From positions 42,029,508 through 42,093,507 of the forward strand of contig NC_064439.1 of the NCBI RefSeq assembly GCF_023343835.1: a stretch of DNA of 64,000 nucleotides, read 5' to 3'. Positions 37,101 through 47,772 of this stretch are shown here, piece after piece. The position numbers were made by a program, and so were the translations under genes. Under the pieces are notes generated by a model. The model did not search any database. It worked only from the letters and a program-made list of their open reading frames with translations, and was not told the origin of the DNA. This DNA comes from Lagopus muta (taxonomy: Eukaryota > Chordata > Aves > Galliformes > Phasianidae). Position 1 is the stretch's first letter, and each line of letters opens with the position of its first letter.

Positions 37101-37984
37101 TTGCTCATTATAAGCCTGTTTATATTTTACCTCACGGACTATATCCTGACAGGAACCCTTCAGTACCAAGCGTGGGATAGCACACAGGTAACACAATTGC
37201 TTTGTTTTAAAACAAACAAACAAAAACACTTCCATTAATTCCCTCAAGACCAGAATATCAACTTAAAAAACACACATTAAATATAAAAATAATAAAAAAA
37301 GATAGTTTGAACAAAGCTGCTGCTGGCTTTCACAAGCTAAAAGCTTTCAAGATTGGCATAAACATTTTTCTTCATGGCCAAAACATATTTGAAGAATGCT
37401 TAACTGCATATTTATTCCAAAGGAATGACTACTGGGTTAGCAATTGACTCATAACCTTCTGTGGAAATGTTCCTAGCATGCAGAAACAAATTAGGAACTT
37501 TTGGAGCCTGCAGAGGGCCTGCCCTGCTGACCGAGTGTCAGCATGAGCCCACAGGCCAAGGAGCAGAATGAAGGCACATGTCCACATGGAGCCACCTCAT
37601 TAAGAGAAGCAAATCAAAGCCAAAAATCACACGTAACAGCTACAGCAGCTCTGTTCTCATTATCAGTTTTAAGGCTGTGAGGTAGGACAAAGAAGAGTGC
37701 TGAGGATACTCATGAGCAGTTCCACCTCAGGCAGCAGTGCCTTTGCTTCTCTGCTGGCCCATTTAAATAAACACGTGGCCAGACTGATTTGGGATGTAGC
37801 AAACCAGACCCAACACTGCTTCTCTCTCTTGTAGGGGCAGCTGGTGACAAGGGACTACCCCAGCTATGCCCTGGCAGTGATTGGGCTGTTGGTGGCCTCA
37901 TCCACCATGTGCATACCCCTGGGGGCACTCCTAACTTTCGTAAGGAAGAGACTGAAGAGGGAAAGAGTCTCCACTGTCGCATGA
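28056..37984 (+). CDS. SLC6A20: Sodium/imino-acid transporter 1 (SLC6A20, SIT1)
   Basis: A Na+- and Cl--dependent carrier of proline and related imino acids in kidney and gut brush border (function from the mammalian family). Eleven coding exons: 28056-28176, 30987-31127, 31701-31792, 32248-32475, 32914-33024, 33453-33694, 33931-34093, 34686-34890, 36527-36686, 37022-37187, 37835-37984. They join in phase to 592 aa, the human length. TM1 carries the SLC6 signature [15 protein letters not shown]. Later landmarks are [40 protein letters not shown] and [20 protein letters not shown]. The extracellular loop near residue 130 holds the sequon NRT, and NIS follows near residue 155. The C-terminus ([10 protein letters not shown]) differs from human. 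The start is the ATG of MEKARPLW, as in human; out-of-frame ATGs lie upstream. Antisense CR1 fragments sit in introns 7 and 8, and one abuts the exon 7 donor. Confidence 0.96.
28177..30986. other. SLC6A20 intron 1
   Basis: The long first intron holds one sense CR1 tail at 29434-29519. Nothing else recognisable was found; open frames here are unsupported. Confidence 0.6.
29434..29519 (+). mobile_element. CR1 LINE 3' tail in SLC6A20 intron 1
   Basis: It contains GAAACTAGATGATCATTGTG and ends AGGCTATTCTATGATTCTGTG, the CR1 terminal repeat. It is in sense orientation relative to SLC6A20. Confidence 0.8.
31162..31195. repeat. T34 homopolymer in SLC6A20 intron 2
   Basis: An uninterrupted run of 34 T, starting about 35 bp after the exon 2 donor. 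No retrocopy body or target-site duplication is evident. The length should be regarded as approximate because such runs are sequencing-error prone. Confidence 0.85.
34098..34505 (-). mobile_element. CR1 LINE abutting the SLC6A20 exon 7 donor
   Basis: The terminal CR1 repeat (GAATCACAGAATAATTAAGG on the plus strand) starts at base 34098, the fifth intron base after GTAA. The antisense element continues with CCAGGGACGGTGACTGCACC and the GTCTCCCCTGAG segment to about 34505, with small internal gaps. It occupies most of intron 7 and leaves about 180 bp before exon 8. Confidence 0.85.
34993..35690 (-). mobile_element. CR1 LINE with internal deletion in SLC6A20 intron 8
   Basis: The antisense 3' end (GAATCACAGAATTGTTAAGG) runs to about 35200. 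It is then joined directly to a more 5' part of CR1 ORF2: on the minus strand the frame reads [20 protein letters not shown], typical of the CR1 RT domain. The usual intervening segment, present in the 12991 copy, is missing. The left edge beyond 35600 keeps the CR1 segment GAACCCGTGTTGGCTAGGCC. Confidence 0.85.
36218..36375 (-). mobile_element. CR1 LINE 3' fragment in SLC6A20 intron 8
   Basis: GAATCACAGAACAGCTTGGG, AGGCAGGGCCACCAACCTCC and AAACACCTCCAGGGATGG mark an antisense CR1 copy. It is a second, separate insertion in the same intron and ends about 150 bp before exon 9. Confidence 0.85.
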
Positions 37985-39075
37985 ACACAGAGAACTGGAT
38001 TGGGAAAGACCTCACCCGCACCACCAGTGACCGGGCACTTCTGGAAGCCAGCAGCAACCATTACTTGTAGCAGCTACTTAGAGATTGGAGTATCTTGGTG
38101 CTATATTTACCAAAAAGTGCTCTTGGGAGGTCCCTCAGTGGTTCAGAAAACAAGCTCTCCTGTAACAAGATGAAGCTTTAATATGGCCTCTGTAAGAGGG
38201 GGAGAAGCAAAACAGCAGCTCACAAACGCTCTAGCTAGCACGAATTAACCAATGCCATCTATTAGGCGATTCTTCCCCTCTCTGCTGTAGCACTGCCTAT
38301 CTGGAAACAGGAGCAACCAAGCAGGCACGTTCCTGCACTGAAGTATGGGCACACATCCCTACCACTTCAGAAAGCCAACACTTAACCATGTGTATTATAT
38401 CCATGTTCAGCAACACAGTTTATATCCAAGCTGCAGACGTTGTCTCCAGAAGAAGTAAACTTCCAATTCCAGTGCACAGTTCTGCCCTGTGCTGTACATT
38501 TTGCTAGGGATGCACTGAACAAAGTGCCTGTAATTAATAAGCTGCCCTATAAGCCAACCAACACCCAGTATGCCATACAACTAGCTTTGACAAAGGTCAT
38601 ATCCAAGTGTACTTTAATTTTAATCATGAGATGCAACAGTCCAGCAGTTCCACAGAACTGTTTCATTTGCTCGTGTTAATGTTCTATGGAAGTACCATGC
38701 TTAAATTTTAAGCATCATGTAGCAGGAATCAGTAAAATTTTATCTATGAACTTGCAAAGAGGTCAATGAAGAACACAAGAGACATGCTCCTGGGATACAG
38801 GTTCTAAATGCAGTGCCTTGATTATGTAACCATTAGAAGATGGCAAGTGCCTTATAAAAGAGGGATTTTGTTTCAAACGTTTTCAGAGTGCATCAACACA
38901 AGTCTATCTCTATGGGGCAAAGAGCAGGAGGTCATTTCACAGCCCTCAGGGGTGGATGAAATCTTGAAAGTCATAATCAACACCAACAGGACACGCTTAG
39001 TCTGCAGCAGCCTCTAGAAATGCATGCCTCCCTTCCCATACTGAACTAATGAAGGAAAGACACCCGTTTCACTTT
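37985..39075. other. SLC6A20 3' untranslated / SLC6A20-SNRPD1 convergent interval
   Basis: No AATAAA was found on the plus strand between the SLC6A20 stop and 39.08 kb; the first acceptable variant is ATTAAA at 39083. The SLC6A20 3'UTR may therefore run the whole ~1.1 kb up to SNRPD1. No other gene is visible. Confidence 0.45.
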
Positions 39076-39079
39076 TCAG

Positions 39080-39088
39080 TTTATTAAA
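39080..39088. terminator. Overlapping poly(A) signals for SNRPD1 (minus) and possibly SLC6A20 (plus)
   Basis: The 9-bp string TTTATTAAA reads AATAAA on the minus strand (39080-39085), about 80 bp past the SNRPD1 stop. It also reads ATTAAA on the plus strand (39083-39088). The SNRPD1 assignment is firm by position; use by SLC6A20 is inference. Confidence 0.6.
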
Positions 39089-39166
39089 AATGGATACCAT
39101 AAACAAGACCTGTACAAAAAAAAATCCAAAGTCGCCCAGCATTTGGTAACAGTTGCATGCGAGAAG

Positions 39167-42100
39167 TTATCGTCTTGGGCCTCCTCTTCCTCTTCCACGG
39201 CCCCGGCCTCTTCCGCGGCCTCGGCCACGGCCTCTTCCAGCAACTGAGCAAATAAAACAGGAAAGATGAAGCAAGTGAGACCTTGGAATACTTTAATTTA
39301 TATCAGAACATTCTGCTGCAAGCACGAACAACCTAACATCTCATCACATGGAAGCAGTAAGTAAGATATTAAACCTGTTAATTCCCAGAATGTCTTAAGA
39401 CAGCATTGTCATCTTTTGTGTTAGGTGTTCCAGTGCCCAGCTGCCATGGGCTACTGTCTGTCTCTGACTTGGCTGCAGACAACAAGGAGCTGAAACATCA
39501 CTGCTTCCAAATACTGTGGGAAGTCTGACAATTTCTCTTCTCTGCTTGATAAAACCTTGTTCTTCAGGAATCAGAAAAAGAAATTGCAACATTTTGCTGC
39601 ACAGAGTATTTTAGTTATTACCCATCTCCCTAGAAAGGTGTTTTTTCTTCTTTCTTTTTTTTTTTTTTTGCCACAGCTCACACCATTTCATTAAGTACAA
39701 TGTTTAAGAAAATCATGCTCAAAGATTTCCAAGCCCCTTCTCCCAGGTTGCAGCAGACTAAAAGGCAGCATTTCTAAAGGGACCCAGCACCAGACAGCCC
39801 ATTCTGTTTCCAGAAATGCCTGTGCCAGTTTCAGACATGATTCCCAGCCCACTGCTTCTCAGTGCTGCCATGTCGTGACACACAGAAGGAAGACAGAACC
39901 ACAGAATGATTCAGGCTGAAGGAAACACTGGAGGTTCTACGGTCCAGATGATGGCAATGTCATTTTAGCCTGTGATGTACACACCCAAGGGCTCCTTATT
40001 CCATTTTATTAATGTAAGAAGATTAATTATGATGCATTTTTGGAGCATCAAAGACCGCAGGTCCGTATACTTAGGCATAAATTACAGGAGAAACGGCAAG
40101 CAGTTACTTCAGAGCACAATTACCTTTAACTTATTTCTTGAAAGATACACTGATTAACGCTGCTGGGCAGAACTTTTACTGCCTGAGGACACATACAAAC
40201 TTTGTGGAGTTCACTGGACATTGTTAACAGCGTAGAATAAAAACAGAAGCATTCCCTACTCGGTTAGGCTTCTAAGGAAAAGAAGGAACATAGCCTCAGC
40301 TCCTTCTGCATTCTGAAGCCCCTCCAACTCAGTTCTCCAGCAGATTATTTGTATCCACTTCCACATGGGATTTCAGTTCAGCACCACTCCTGAGGCTATT
40401 CTATACTTTCTTATTAGGCTAAATATGAAGGTACCCACAGAACCATGGAAGCTGAGCAGACATTTTGAAAACAGGAACTGTACATCTCATTGGTGTTACC
40501 TCTGAGAATGTGATAGGTTAAGATTTACTTGCACTTGAAGACATTTACATGTTGAAACAGATGCATGAGAAGCCATATAAATAACTTCTCATGAAAGGAA
40601 ACTACAGACACAAAGAAGGCAGGCAAGGCAGAGCGAGTGAGTTCAGTACAAACCCTCAGAGATTAAAGCAATACAGAAATTAAGATATTCCAATCCTATG
40701 CCTTCAGACTGAGAGCACGAAAACAAAGACAAAGAAAAACAAGCAGAGATTGGGAAATCATGCACTGACCTGCTTCTCTTTTCTTGGACTTGACTTTTGG
40801 TTCAACATCCACGAGCAAGGTGTCCAGGGGCAAACTGTCTGGCAGAATGAAGTATCGGATGTTATTCCCCCGAATGCTCAGCGTCTCCAGCTGTACAGGC
40901 TCCCTGTTCTTCAGTGTCATTTTCACAGCCTTGAGATGAGTATTCATACTGACATCCACTCCTGAAATGGCAGAAGTCTGATTTCAGAGAGTGAAAACAC
41001 ACTGGATGACTCCTCTCTGGCTATTATTAACAGTGCACACGCTTCAAGACTTTGCTAACAAACACTTCTGGATCTGTGCCATTCGTTAATTAATCCTCTA
41101 ACTGGAAGAAGAAACTACATCTTTTTTTCTCTGTTAAGTTATGCTGATTTATCAGCTGCTGCCCTCAACACTTCATGATATATTTCCAATGGAAGAGCCA
41201 TTTGCTACCAGCTGTAGGGATCTGTTCCTAGGTCTTAGTCACAGCAACACTGTGCACGCTTAGAATGATTCCTCTGGACAACAAATAAACTGCCACTTAT
41301 TACAAAAGCATAACAATTGTCTTTTTTACTCCTTTAAAAAGAAGGAAAACAAACTTTTGAGTAGGAAAAAAACACTGCATTTCCTTGTTAAGTTCAACCA
41401 CTATTTTCTGATCAAATACACCTAATATCAGCATGAGAAGCACCAACTGCAGGTGGCACTGCAGCTGCAAACATGCTTTGTGCACCCATGTACAGGGATG
41501 ACTGTCATTTTAGAGCCACAGATGACACTGTAAGGTTGTAGAGGTTCTTAGCACAGCATGAGAGAGACTCTGCTCAACAACAAAGGCAGCCAGAACACCA
41601 GGGTAGGAGACACACAGACTGCTGCCATCAGAGACAGGTTCTAACAAAGCTGATGGATCTGGCTGCAAAGTGACATGCTTTTAGCCCTACCACATCTCAG
41701 TAGATTGGTGCTGGTCAATGAGAGCACCTAAGCAATCCCCTGCAATACAACTCTGTCATGTTATGCCATTTTTAAGAAATCTTTATTATTAGGTGGTTTT
41801 TGAGTATTTTTTTAAAGTTAGAGACCAGCAACAAGACCAAGCACAGTCATCATACATCACAGGCTTTGCTTTACTGAGTACTGCACATCTTGATGTCTTT
41901 TGAGCAACTCTAAAATGAGTATTCTTGGAATGCTATCAGCCTCTAATCTTTCTAAAGCAAACAACATCTGCACAATTTTCTGTGCATGAGAAGCAACTAA
42001 TCAGCTAAAAGGGCTTTTCTCAAAGCCTTCAGCTCAGGGAGGAGGAGTACCCTCACTGTGCAGACCTGCATAAGAGGAGCACTTCCCTACGCAGACACAC

Positions 42101-43216
42101 ACAGACCTGTTTGCAGGACAGGCCTTAGGCTACAGCAGGAGACCTGGATCTCTTTAACTACACATTCTGAAGCCAATTTAATGAAACCGATGTGTGCACA
42201 TAGAAACGTGTGTTTCCATACCTTAAGCAGAGTAAAAACATCCTCCTCAAAACCAACTTTCAAGCTTTCAGATTTAAAATCTTGCCCATCTCAAAGCCAT
42301 AGCCACATTCTTCACTAACTATTATCTGAAGGGACCTTCAAGTTCCAGCCCCAAGATGTACTGAAACATCTTACAAACACGTAGGCTGTATACCCACTGC
42401 CCTTTGATACAGCACTAACGCTGCCTCACCAGTGCCTGCATGCTGTTGCAGTAATTTCAGGTTACCACGCTTACACCAGCAGTGGCAGCACTGGTCTCCT
42501 TTACCCCACACAGCTCTGGTCAGTCTGTGGGGCTGCTGGCACACCATACCTGTGATGGTGCCATGCACCTGTGTCCCGTTCTTCAGCTCGATGGTCACAG
42601 TCTCGTGACTCAGCTTCATCAGAAACCTAGGAATTAAGCATAGGGTGTTCATTATCACACTAAGCCTTACCCCTACCCAACCACATGCTGCTACAGAGAA
42701 CCGATATGCACCGAGTGCTGCATTCTAAGCCAAACGTTCCCAACTGCCGTCAATTCCACTGAAGGAGCTCATCAGCAAAGCCAAAGCCCCAGACAGCGCC
42801 CACTGCTAGGGGCTAAGAAGGCGGCACCGGGCTCAGGTAGTGCTGGGACAACGCCTTCAGACACAGGGTTTGTGTTTCGGGGACCTTGTGTGAGTTGTGT
42901 TCGGGATCCCTCGTGCATCCCTTCCAACTCGGGATACTCCGCGACTCCATGGGCTCAGAGCCGCGCTAAGGAGAAGCCATTTTAGGAGTCGGTACCGCGT
43001 GAAGGCGCTTCTACCCGGCTCCGCCCCCAGCCGCACGAAGGGGTTTCCCGGGCACCTCGCTCTGCAGGCCCGGCCGCCCGCCGCAGAGCCCAAAGGGTCA
43101 CCGAAGCCCCACCAGGCCGGGCGGCCCGAGGGTGGGTGAAGGGCAGGCTGCGCGCGCGGGCTTCCCGCCGCCTCTCTCGGCGATCCGCCTCCATCCGCTC
43201 ACCTGACGAGCTTCAT
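39167..43216 (-). CDS. SNRPD1: Small nuclear ribonucleoprotein Sm D1 (SNRPD1)
   Basis: A core Sm-ring protein of spliceosomal U1, U2, U4 and U5 snRNPs, nuclear after cytoplasmic assembly. Four coding exons on the minus strand: 43203-43216, 42550-42626, 40770-40961, 39167-39243. They join in phase to 119 aa, the human length. Exon 1 gives MKLV plus two bases. Exon 2 carries Sm motif 1 ([20 protein letters not shown]). Exon 3 holds the rest of the Sm fold, including Sm2 ([20 protein letters not shown]). Exon 4 encodes the RG-dipeptide tail VAGRGRGRG...GGPRR, the site of symmetric arginine methylation in mammals. I saw no difference from the mammalian protein. Intact introns exclude a processed retrocopy. 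It lies head-to-tail behind SACM1L and tail-to-tail with SLC6A20. Confidence 0.96.
39896..39950 (-). mobile_element. CR1 LINE, very short antisense tail in SNRPD1 intron 3
   Basis: ACCACAGAATGATTCAGGCT resembles the CR1 3' terminus. It is only ~50 bp and diverged. Orientation is the same as the host gene. Confidence 0.5.
40962..42549. other. SNRPD1 intron 2
   Basis: Intron sequence with no recognisable repeat, RNA gene or exon. Introns 1 (42627-43202) and 3 (39244-40769) likewise hold nothing beyond the small CR1 tails listed. Confidence 0.6.
42880..42955 (+). mobile_element. CR1 LINE 3' tail in SNRPD1 intron 1
   Basis: CATCCCTTCCAACTCGGGAT followed by ACTCCGCGACTCCATG matches the CR1 end. 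It sits at the edge of the SNRPD1 CpG island and contains several CpGs itself. Confidence 0.6.
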
Positions 43217-43490
43217 AGCGCCGACGGAAAGGCGCGGGGGCCGCGGGGCCTTCGGCGGGCAGCGGCGGCCGCCCCTGGGGGAGCGGAAAGCCCTCTGCAG
43301 GAGCGCCGCGAGCGCGGGCGGAGAGAAACGGGGCCTCCGACGAGCGGGCCGCGCCCCAGCAGCTCTAGCGGCCGCCACCGGCTCCGATCAATGGACGGAA
43401 GCGGCGCGGCGGAAGGGGCGGGCCGCAGCGCGCCTGCGCGGGGCTGAGGGCGGGCGGGCGCTGGGGGGCTGCTCTGCCGCCATTTTGGAA
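42990..43490 (-). promoter_or_regulatory. SNRPD1 CpG-island promoter
   Basis: A very GC- and CpG-rich stretch covers exon 1 and 270 bp upstream. Motifs include a YY1-type CCAAAATGGCGGC on the minus strand (43476-43488), an NRF1-like GCGCGCCTGCGCG (43428-43440), an SP1 box GGGGCGGG (43415-43422) and ETS-like ACGGAAGCG near 43394. There is no TATA box. This is a typical housekeeping promoter. Confidence 0.8.
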
Positions 43491-43654
43491 TTGTGAGGTG
43501 AAGCTGGGGGAGGAGCGCCGGCTCGAGGTTATACGGGTCTAAGCACCAAAGCAGTACATCTAGACCGCACCAGCGATGCTTCCATGTTAAGCAGTAGATA
43601 AGGACCTCAGGCACAAAACGCAGCTGCCAGGATCTAGAAAAATCAGATTTTTTT

Positions 43655-43660
43655 TTTATT
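43655..43660 (-). terminator. SACM1L distal poly(A) signal (AATAAA on minus strand)
   Basis: It is the last AATAAA before the SNRPD1 CpG island and gives a SACM1L 3'UTR of about 1.9 kb. Earlier minus-strand hexamers at 43824-43829 and 44462-44467 could also be used. Confidence 0.5.
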
Positions 43661-45516
43661 GTCATCGATGAGTACACTGTTGTGGTTTCAGCAATACAGA
43701 CTCTTTGCAAAGCACTGAGCTTTGGCTGCCCTCCAGCTTTGAGAATCCACATTAACCTGTCTCTCCCTCCATCCGTACACACACTCCACAGCTGGTCTTT
43801 GCCACAACAAATCCGTTATTGTGTTTATTTTTTTAAAAAGCTGCAAAGATTCAGTTCTAGACTGCAAGACAACAGAACAGAGTTTTCAAGGGGCAGCTGC
43901 CCAAGAGCCCTAAGAACCGTTACATATTGAGTCTATGGTGTTCCTGCACTTTGTGTTCATGACAGAGGTGACACTGGATAAAGAAGTCAGAGAGGAGGTT
44001 CCAGTTAACCACCAACTGGTATTCCCAGCACAGCATCTAGAAGCAGACAGAGGCATGGTGAGTACTGGTGTTTAAGCACAAGTTATGCTCACAAAGAACC
44101 AGAGGCCTCCAGCAACATTCAAGGTTAAATTGAACAGATAACTGCAAGTCTGTACACGGTTTCAGTCATAACACAGTGAAATACTGGAGTATGAGTGCTT
44201 TGTGTTCTAACCTCAGTAATAACAACTCTGCTAGTTCTAAGATTCTACACATTTCTCCCCTCATTTACATTTTATAACTGCAATCTGAATATACAGCTGT
44301 ACTTACAGGAAATATTAAACAATGCGCAGTGCCTTAAGCAAGTTTCATCGCTGGTTTTGAACAAACCATATAAAATAAGTGACAAAATAGTTTAAAATTG
44401 GTCCTCGAGTAGGATTACTTACTTTTATACAGCTTGGAAGCACTAAATTTAAAGACACACATTTATTGTTAACCAGCACATGTTATTTTGTAGCTTTAAA
44501 AAACTTTTTTCCTTTAAAGTGTGTTACATCATCATGCATGAAAAGCAAGAAGCTGCTCCCAAGTGCAACATGGCATTAGGGTGATATTTCCTCCTCCGAT
44601 TCATACTCCTTTTTTTGTAAATTATTCCAACAACAAGAACAAAAAGAACAGAGGCAGCTGATTAGGAAAACAATACCAAGTTCACCTTTTGCATTGCAAC
44701 CATTCTTGAAGTGATGGAGTACTTTGGGCCTTTAGCATAAGGAGGGTTCGATAAACCCCGCAAGGAGTTTTACATTCTTTGATTTCATTTACATCCTCAG
44801 AAAAAAAGAAAAAGGTATTTTCATGAGCTAACTAATGAATCATCATCTGGAGACTGCAGTACTGAAACAGTGCAAGACGTTTGCAACTTCAGGAGCATCC
44901 AATTACAACTCTCACTCAAACAATGATTAGCAGAATATTGCATCAGTCATAGACAACACAGGACAAAAAGGTCATTCTGGAGGAGCACTAGGATTCAAAA
45001 AATCCTGAATATTTAGTGAAAAAAAACCCCACACAAATATGCATGAAGGACTTGGACCTTACCACAGCAAAAGCAATCCAGCTACGAGCCTTGGAACAAG
45101 ACTTTCTGTTGTTATGAAGCCTTATTTGGTCAGAGAACACAATTAGAAGCTCTTATTACCGCTTTAACATCCGGGTATTTTGACACATGAACAGCAGAGC
45201 TCTCTCCTGCCAACCGAAGTTCAGTCAGAACTGCACACACGTACAATGAGTTTAAGCCATTCACTTTGCACTCTACAGCATTCCAGAAACCGAAAAGCTG
45301 CCCTTAACCATTGAATTCTCAGTAAAGTGGGTGCAGGCCCTTCACTAATGCAATATTCCAAAGACCATTGCAACTGAGACTGTTTCTCTCCCCCTCCAGC
45401 GCTGCCAATGAAGAATGTCCATAAGACCACTATTTAGTGTGGAAAGCAGGTCAGTAGAGACTCCAAGTGTGGCTTGAGGAATCCTCAGTACCAAGCCGCT
45501 TTCCACACACACAAAT
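43661..45516 (-). other. SACM1L 3' untranslated region
   Basis: Sequence between the SACM1L stop and the distal AATAAA. No open frame of interest; several A/T-rich patches and alternative poly(A) hexamers. Confidence 0.55.
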
Positions 45517-47738
45517 TCAGTCCATCTTCTCTTTCTGGACCAGCTTGGGTGCATCTACAAAATCCTTGCCATTGTAAAGGATGATGGCAAAAGTTCCAAA
45601 GCTTGCAGTTCCCCAGAAAAGTACATAGGCCAGTGTCTCAGTCCATGTATCACCTGTTAAAGTCAGACAAACACTCTAGTTCATCTCCAACGATCAGACA
45701 AGCTATGTACAATAACAAAACATTTCAAGCCCTCCCACAGATATCAAATGAAGTTAAGAGCGCTTCACAGGCACTGAGGCTTTTCTTATACCATTTTCTA
45801 TTTCCTTACCTAGAAGGTGACAAGTCAAAGTCACTTATTTGTAAACTAGCACTGTCTGCCACACAGTTGTTTGAGTACTTTAAGCAGATGGCTGTGGAGG
45901 TCACAGATGCAAGAACTTCATTGGCACAAACATTCAGAAATTTAAGGAAAAAAGAAGAAAGCCTTTTTTATTCCAAGCACAGATTTAGATTAGAGGAGAC
46001 ATTCATCACCTCAAGCTTATGTCTGTATCTCACCTTTCTGGTCTGCTTTGGAGGGAAAAAAAAAAAAAAAAAAAAAAAAAGTAATCTACTCAGAATTAAG
46101 TTTGGGGGCAATTAATTGTGACTTACCAGCCATTAGCAAACAAATGATGCACATGGAGAAAGCAACCACCATAATAATAGGCAACTGGGAAAAGAAAAAG
46201 GTTAGTTAAATGATGCAATAGCACATATATTCCTTAAATTCCTTGAATCTAAGGCTGCAAAGCTATTTACTTGCTTTGCCATCAAGTTGCTTTGAGTTGT
46301 CAGGTGCAACTGTAAAATTTTGGATTGTTCCAAATAGTGCTCAATAGTGACATTCAGAATTAAAATTTATCTTCTATATATTAGAAGAGATGTGATGTAA
46401 AGGACATTTTTCCTTTAAAAAAAAAAAAAAGTACACCAGCTACCACTTAAACCCCTCGTGTCCCCAAGTCCCATTTTGCTATAGAGAAGGGAAAGAAGAG
46501 AAAAAGGCAGAAAAGTTTTCTTCATGTTACAGTCTATGCCTCTGCATAAAGCATGAGAAAAGATTTTCACAAGCTTCTTCTGCAGAATGAAAGTCATTGA
46601 TGGTGACTGGTAGGATTTCTCCCTTCCCATCTGAAGCAGATTTTAAAAAAAGCAAGCAGCAGTTCTTTCAATACCTCAAGGACACTCCGCTTTCTGTCAA
46701 AGGAACAGTCTGTGTTTAGTCCTACAAGCAGGCATCACAGTAACACAGCCACATTACAGGGACACTCAATTACTAAGTAGACAATTTCTACTTAGTTTTA
46801 TTAATGCAAGTGACCCAAAGGTTTCATGTTTGAAAAAACATGAATTGAAGTCTGCATACTCACAGCTAAGAACTTCCAGTCTTTCTTGACATGTAGAGGA
46901 CTAGCAGATTCTACTTCATCCACTGAATAATTTCCCAGAAAGAGATCAATAGCATCCTGAGAGAGAAACAGAGCAGAAGTTGAAATGCACAGCAGTATTT
47001 ATTAAATACATTTTCCCACAGTTAAGAGCATAACTTACTTGTCTAAATCCATCAGAAAAGTTATTTTTGTAGTAACGTATTAATGAGTTCCAGCCATCCA
47101 TTATTAAGCCCCACTGAGTCCTCTTCCCAGTTCTGAAAAAGAAATTTCAAATATTTATTACATACTTGTGCATTCAGGACAAGTTTTAGATACAGTCCTT
47201 CCACTGTTCACTGTTCACACACATTATATTTAATGAGTGCACATACAGTTACCTAGTGCTGCCCCTACATTGTTACCATACACACTTGTTACAAGTTATT
47301 TGAAAATAGAATTACACTTCTCTCCATCCTATGATACAACTGTACCTTGAAGATGTGCTTTTCTCGTTTCTATTTCTAGATTGCCTTTTCTCCTTTCACA
47401 CACACACAAAGAATAGCATTCTTCTGTAGATTCCAGTCTCACCATTTTACCAATTGAATCAAAACACCACAAAGTTCATTAATAGCCTACATCCCAAATT
47501 AATGATCTTTTTGGATGCGAAGACCTAAAGGAAGCCCCAGACATACACAAAAACCCAGAAGACCTTTACAAGAAAGGCAGACTTGCCTTGTGTAATCTGT
47601 CTTTAAGGCACCAGTCCCAGCATACTGTTTGGCACAAGCATTAGCATTATCAGCCCACGCTGTAAACAGGAAAACATTGAGAATGTTAAGGAAGTTATGT
47701 ACTGCTTGGAAAAGTGATTTAGTTAGTGGTTGTTTTTT

Positions 47739-47772
<34 letters not shown>

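Noticed and set aside
43136-43782. Open frames over the SNRPD1 CpG island
   Set aside because: Arg/Ala/Pro-rich chance frames in GC-rich DNA, inconsistent with the SNRPD1 exon 1 splice structure.
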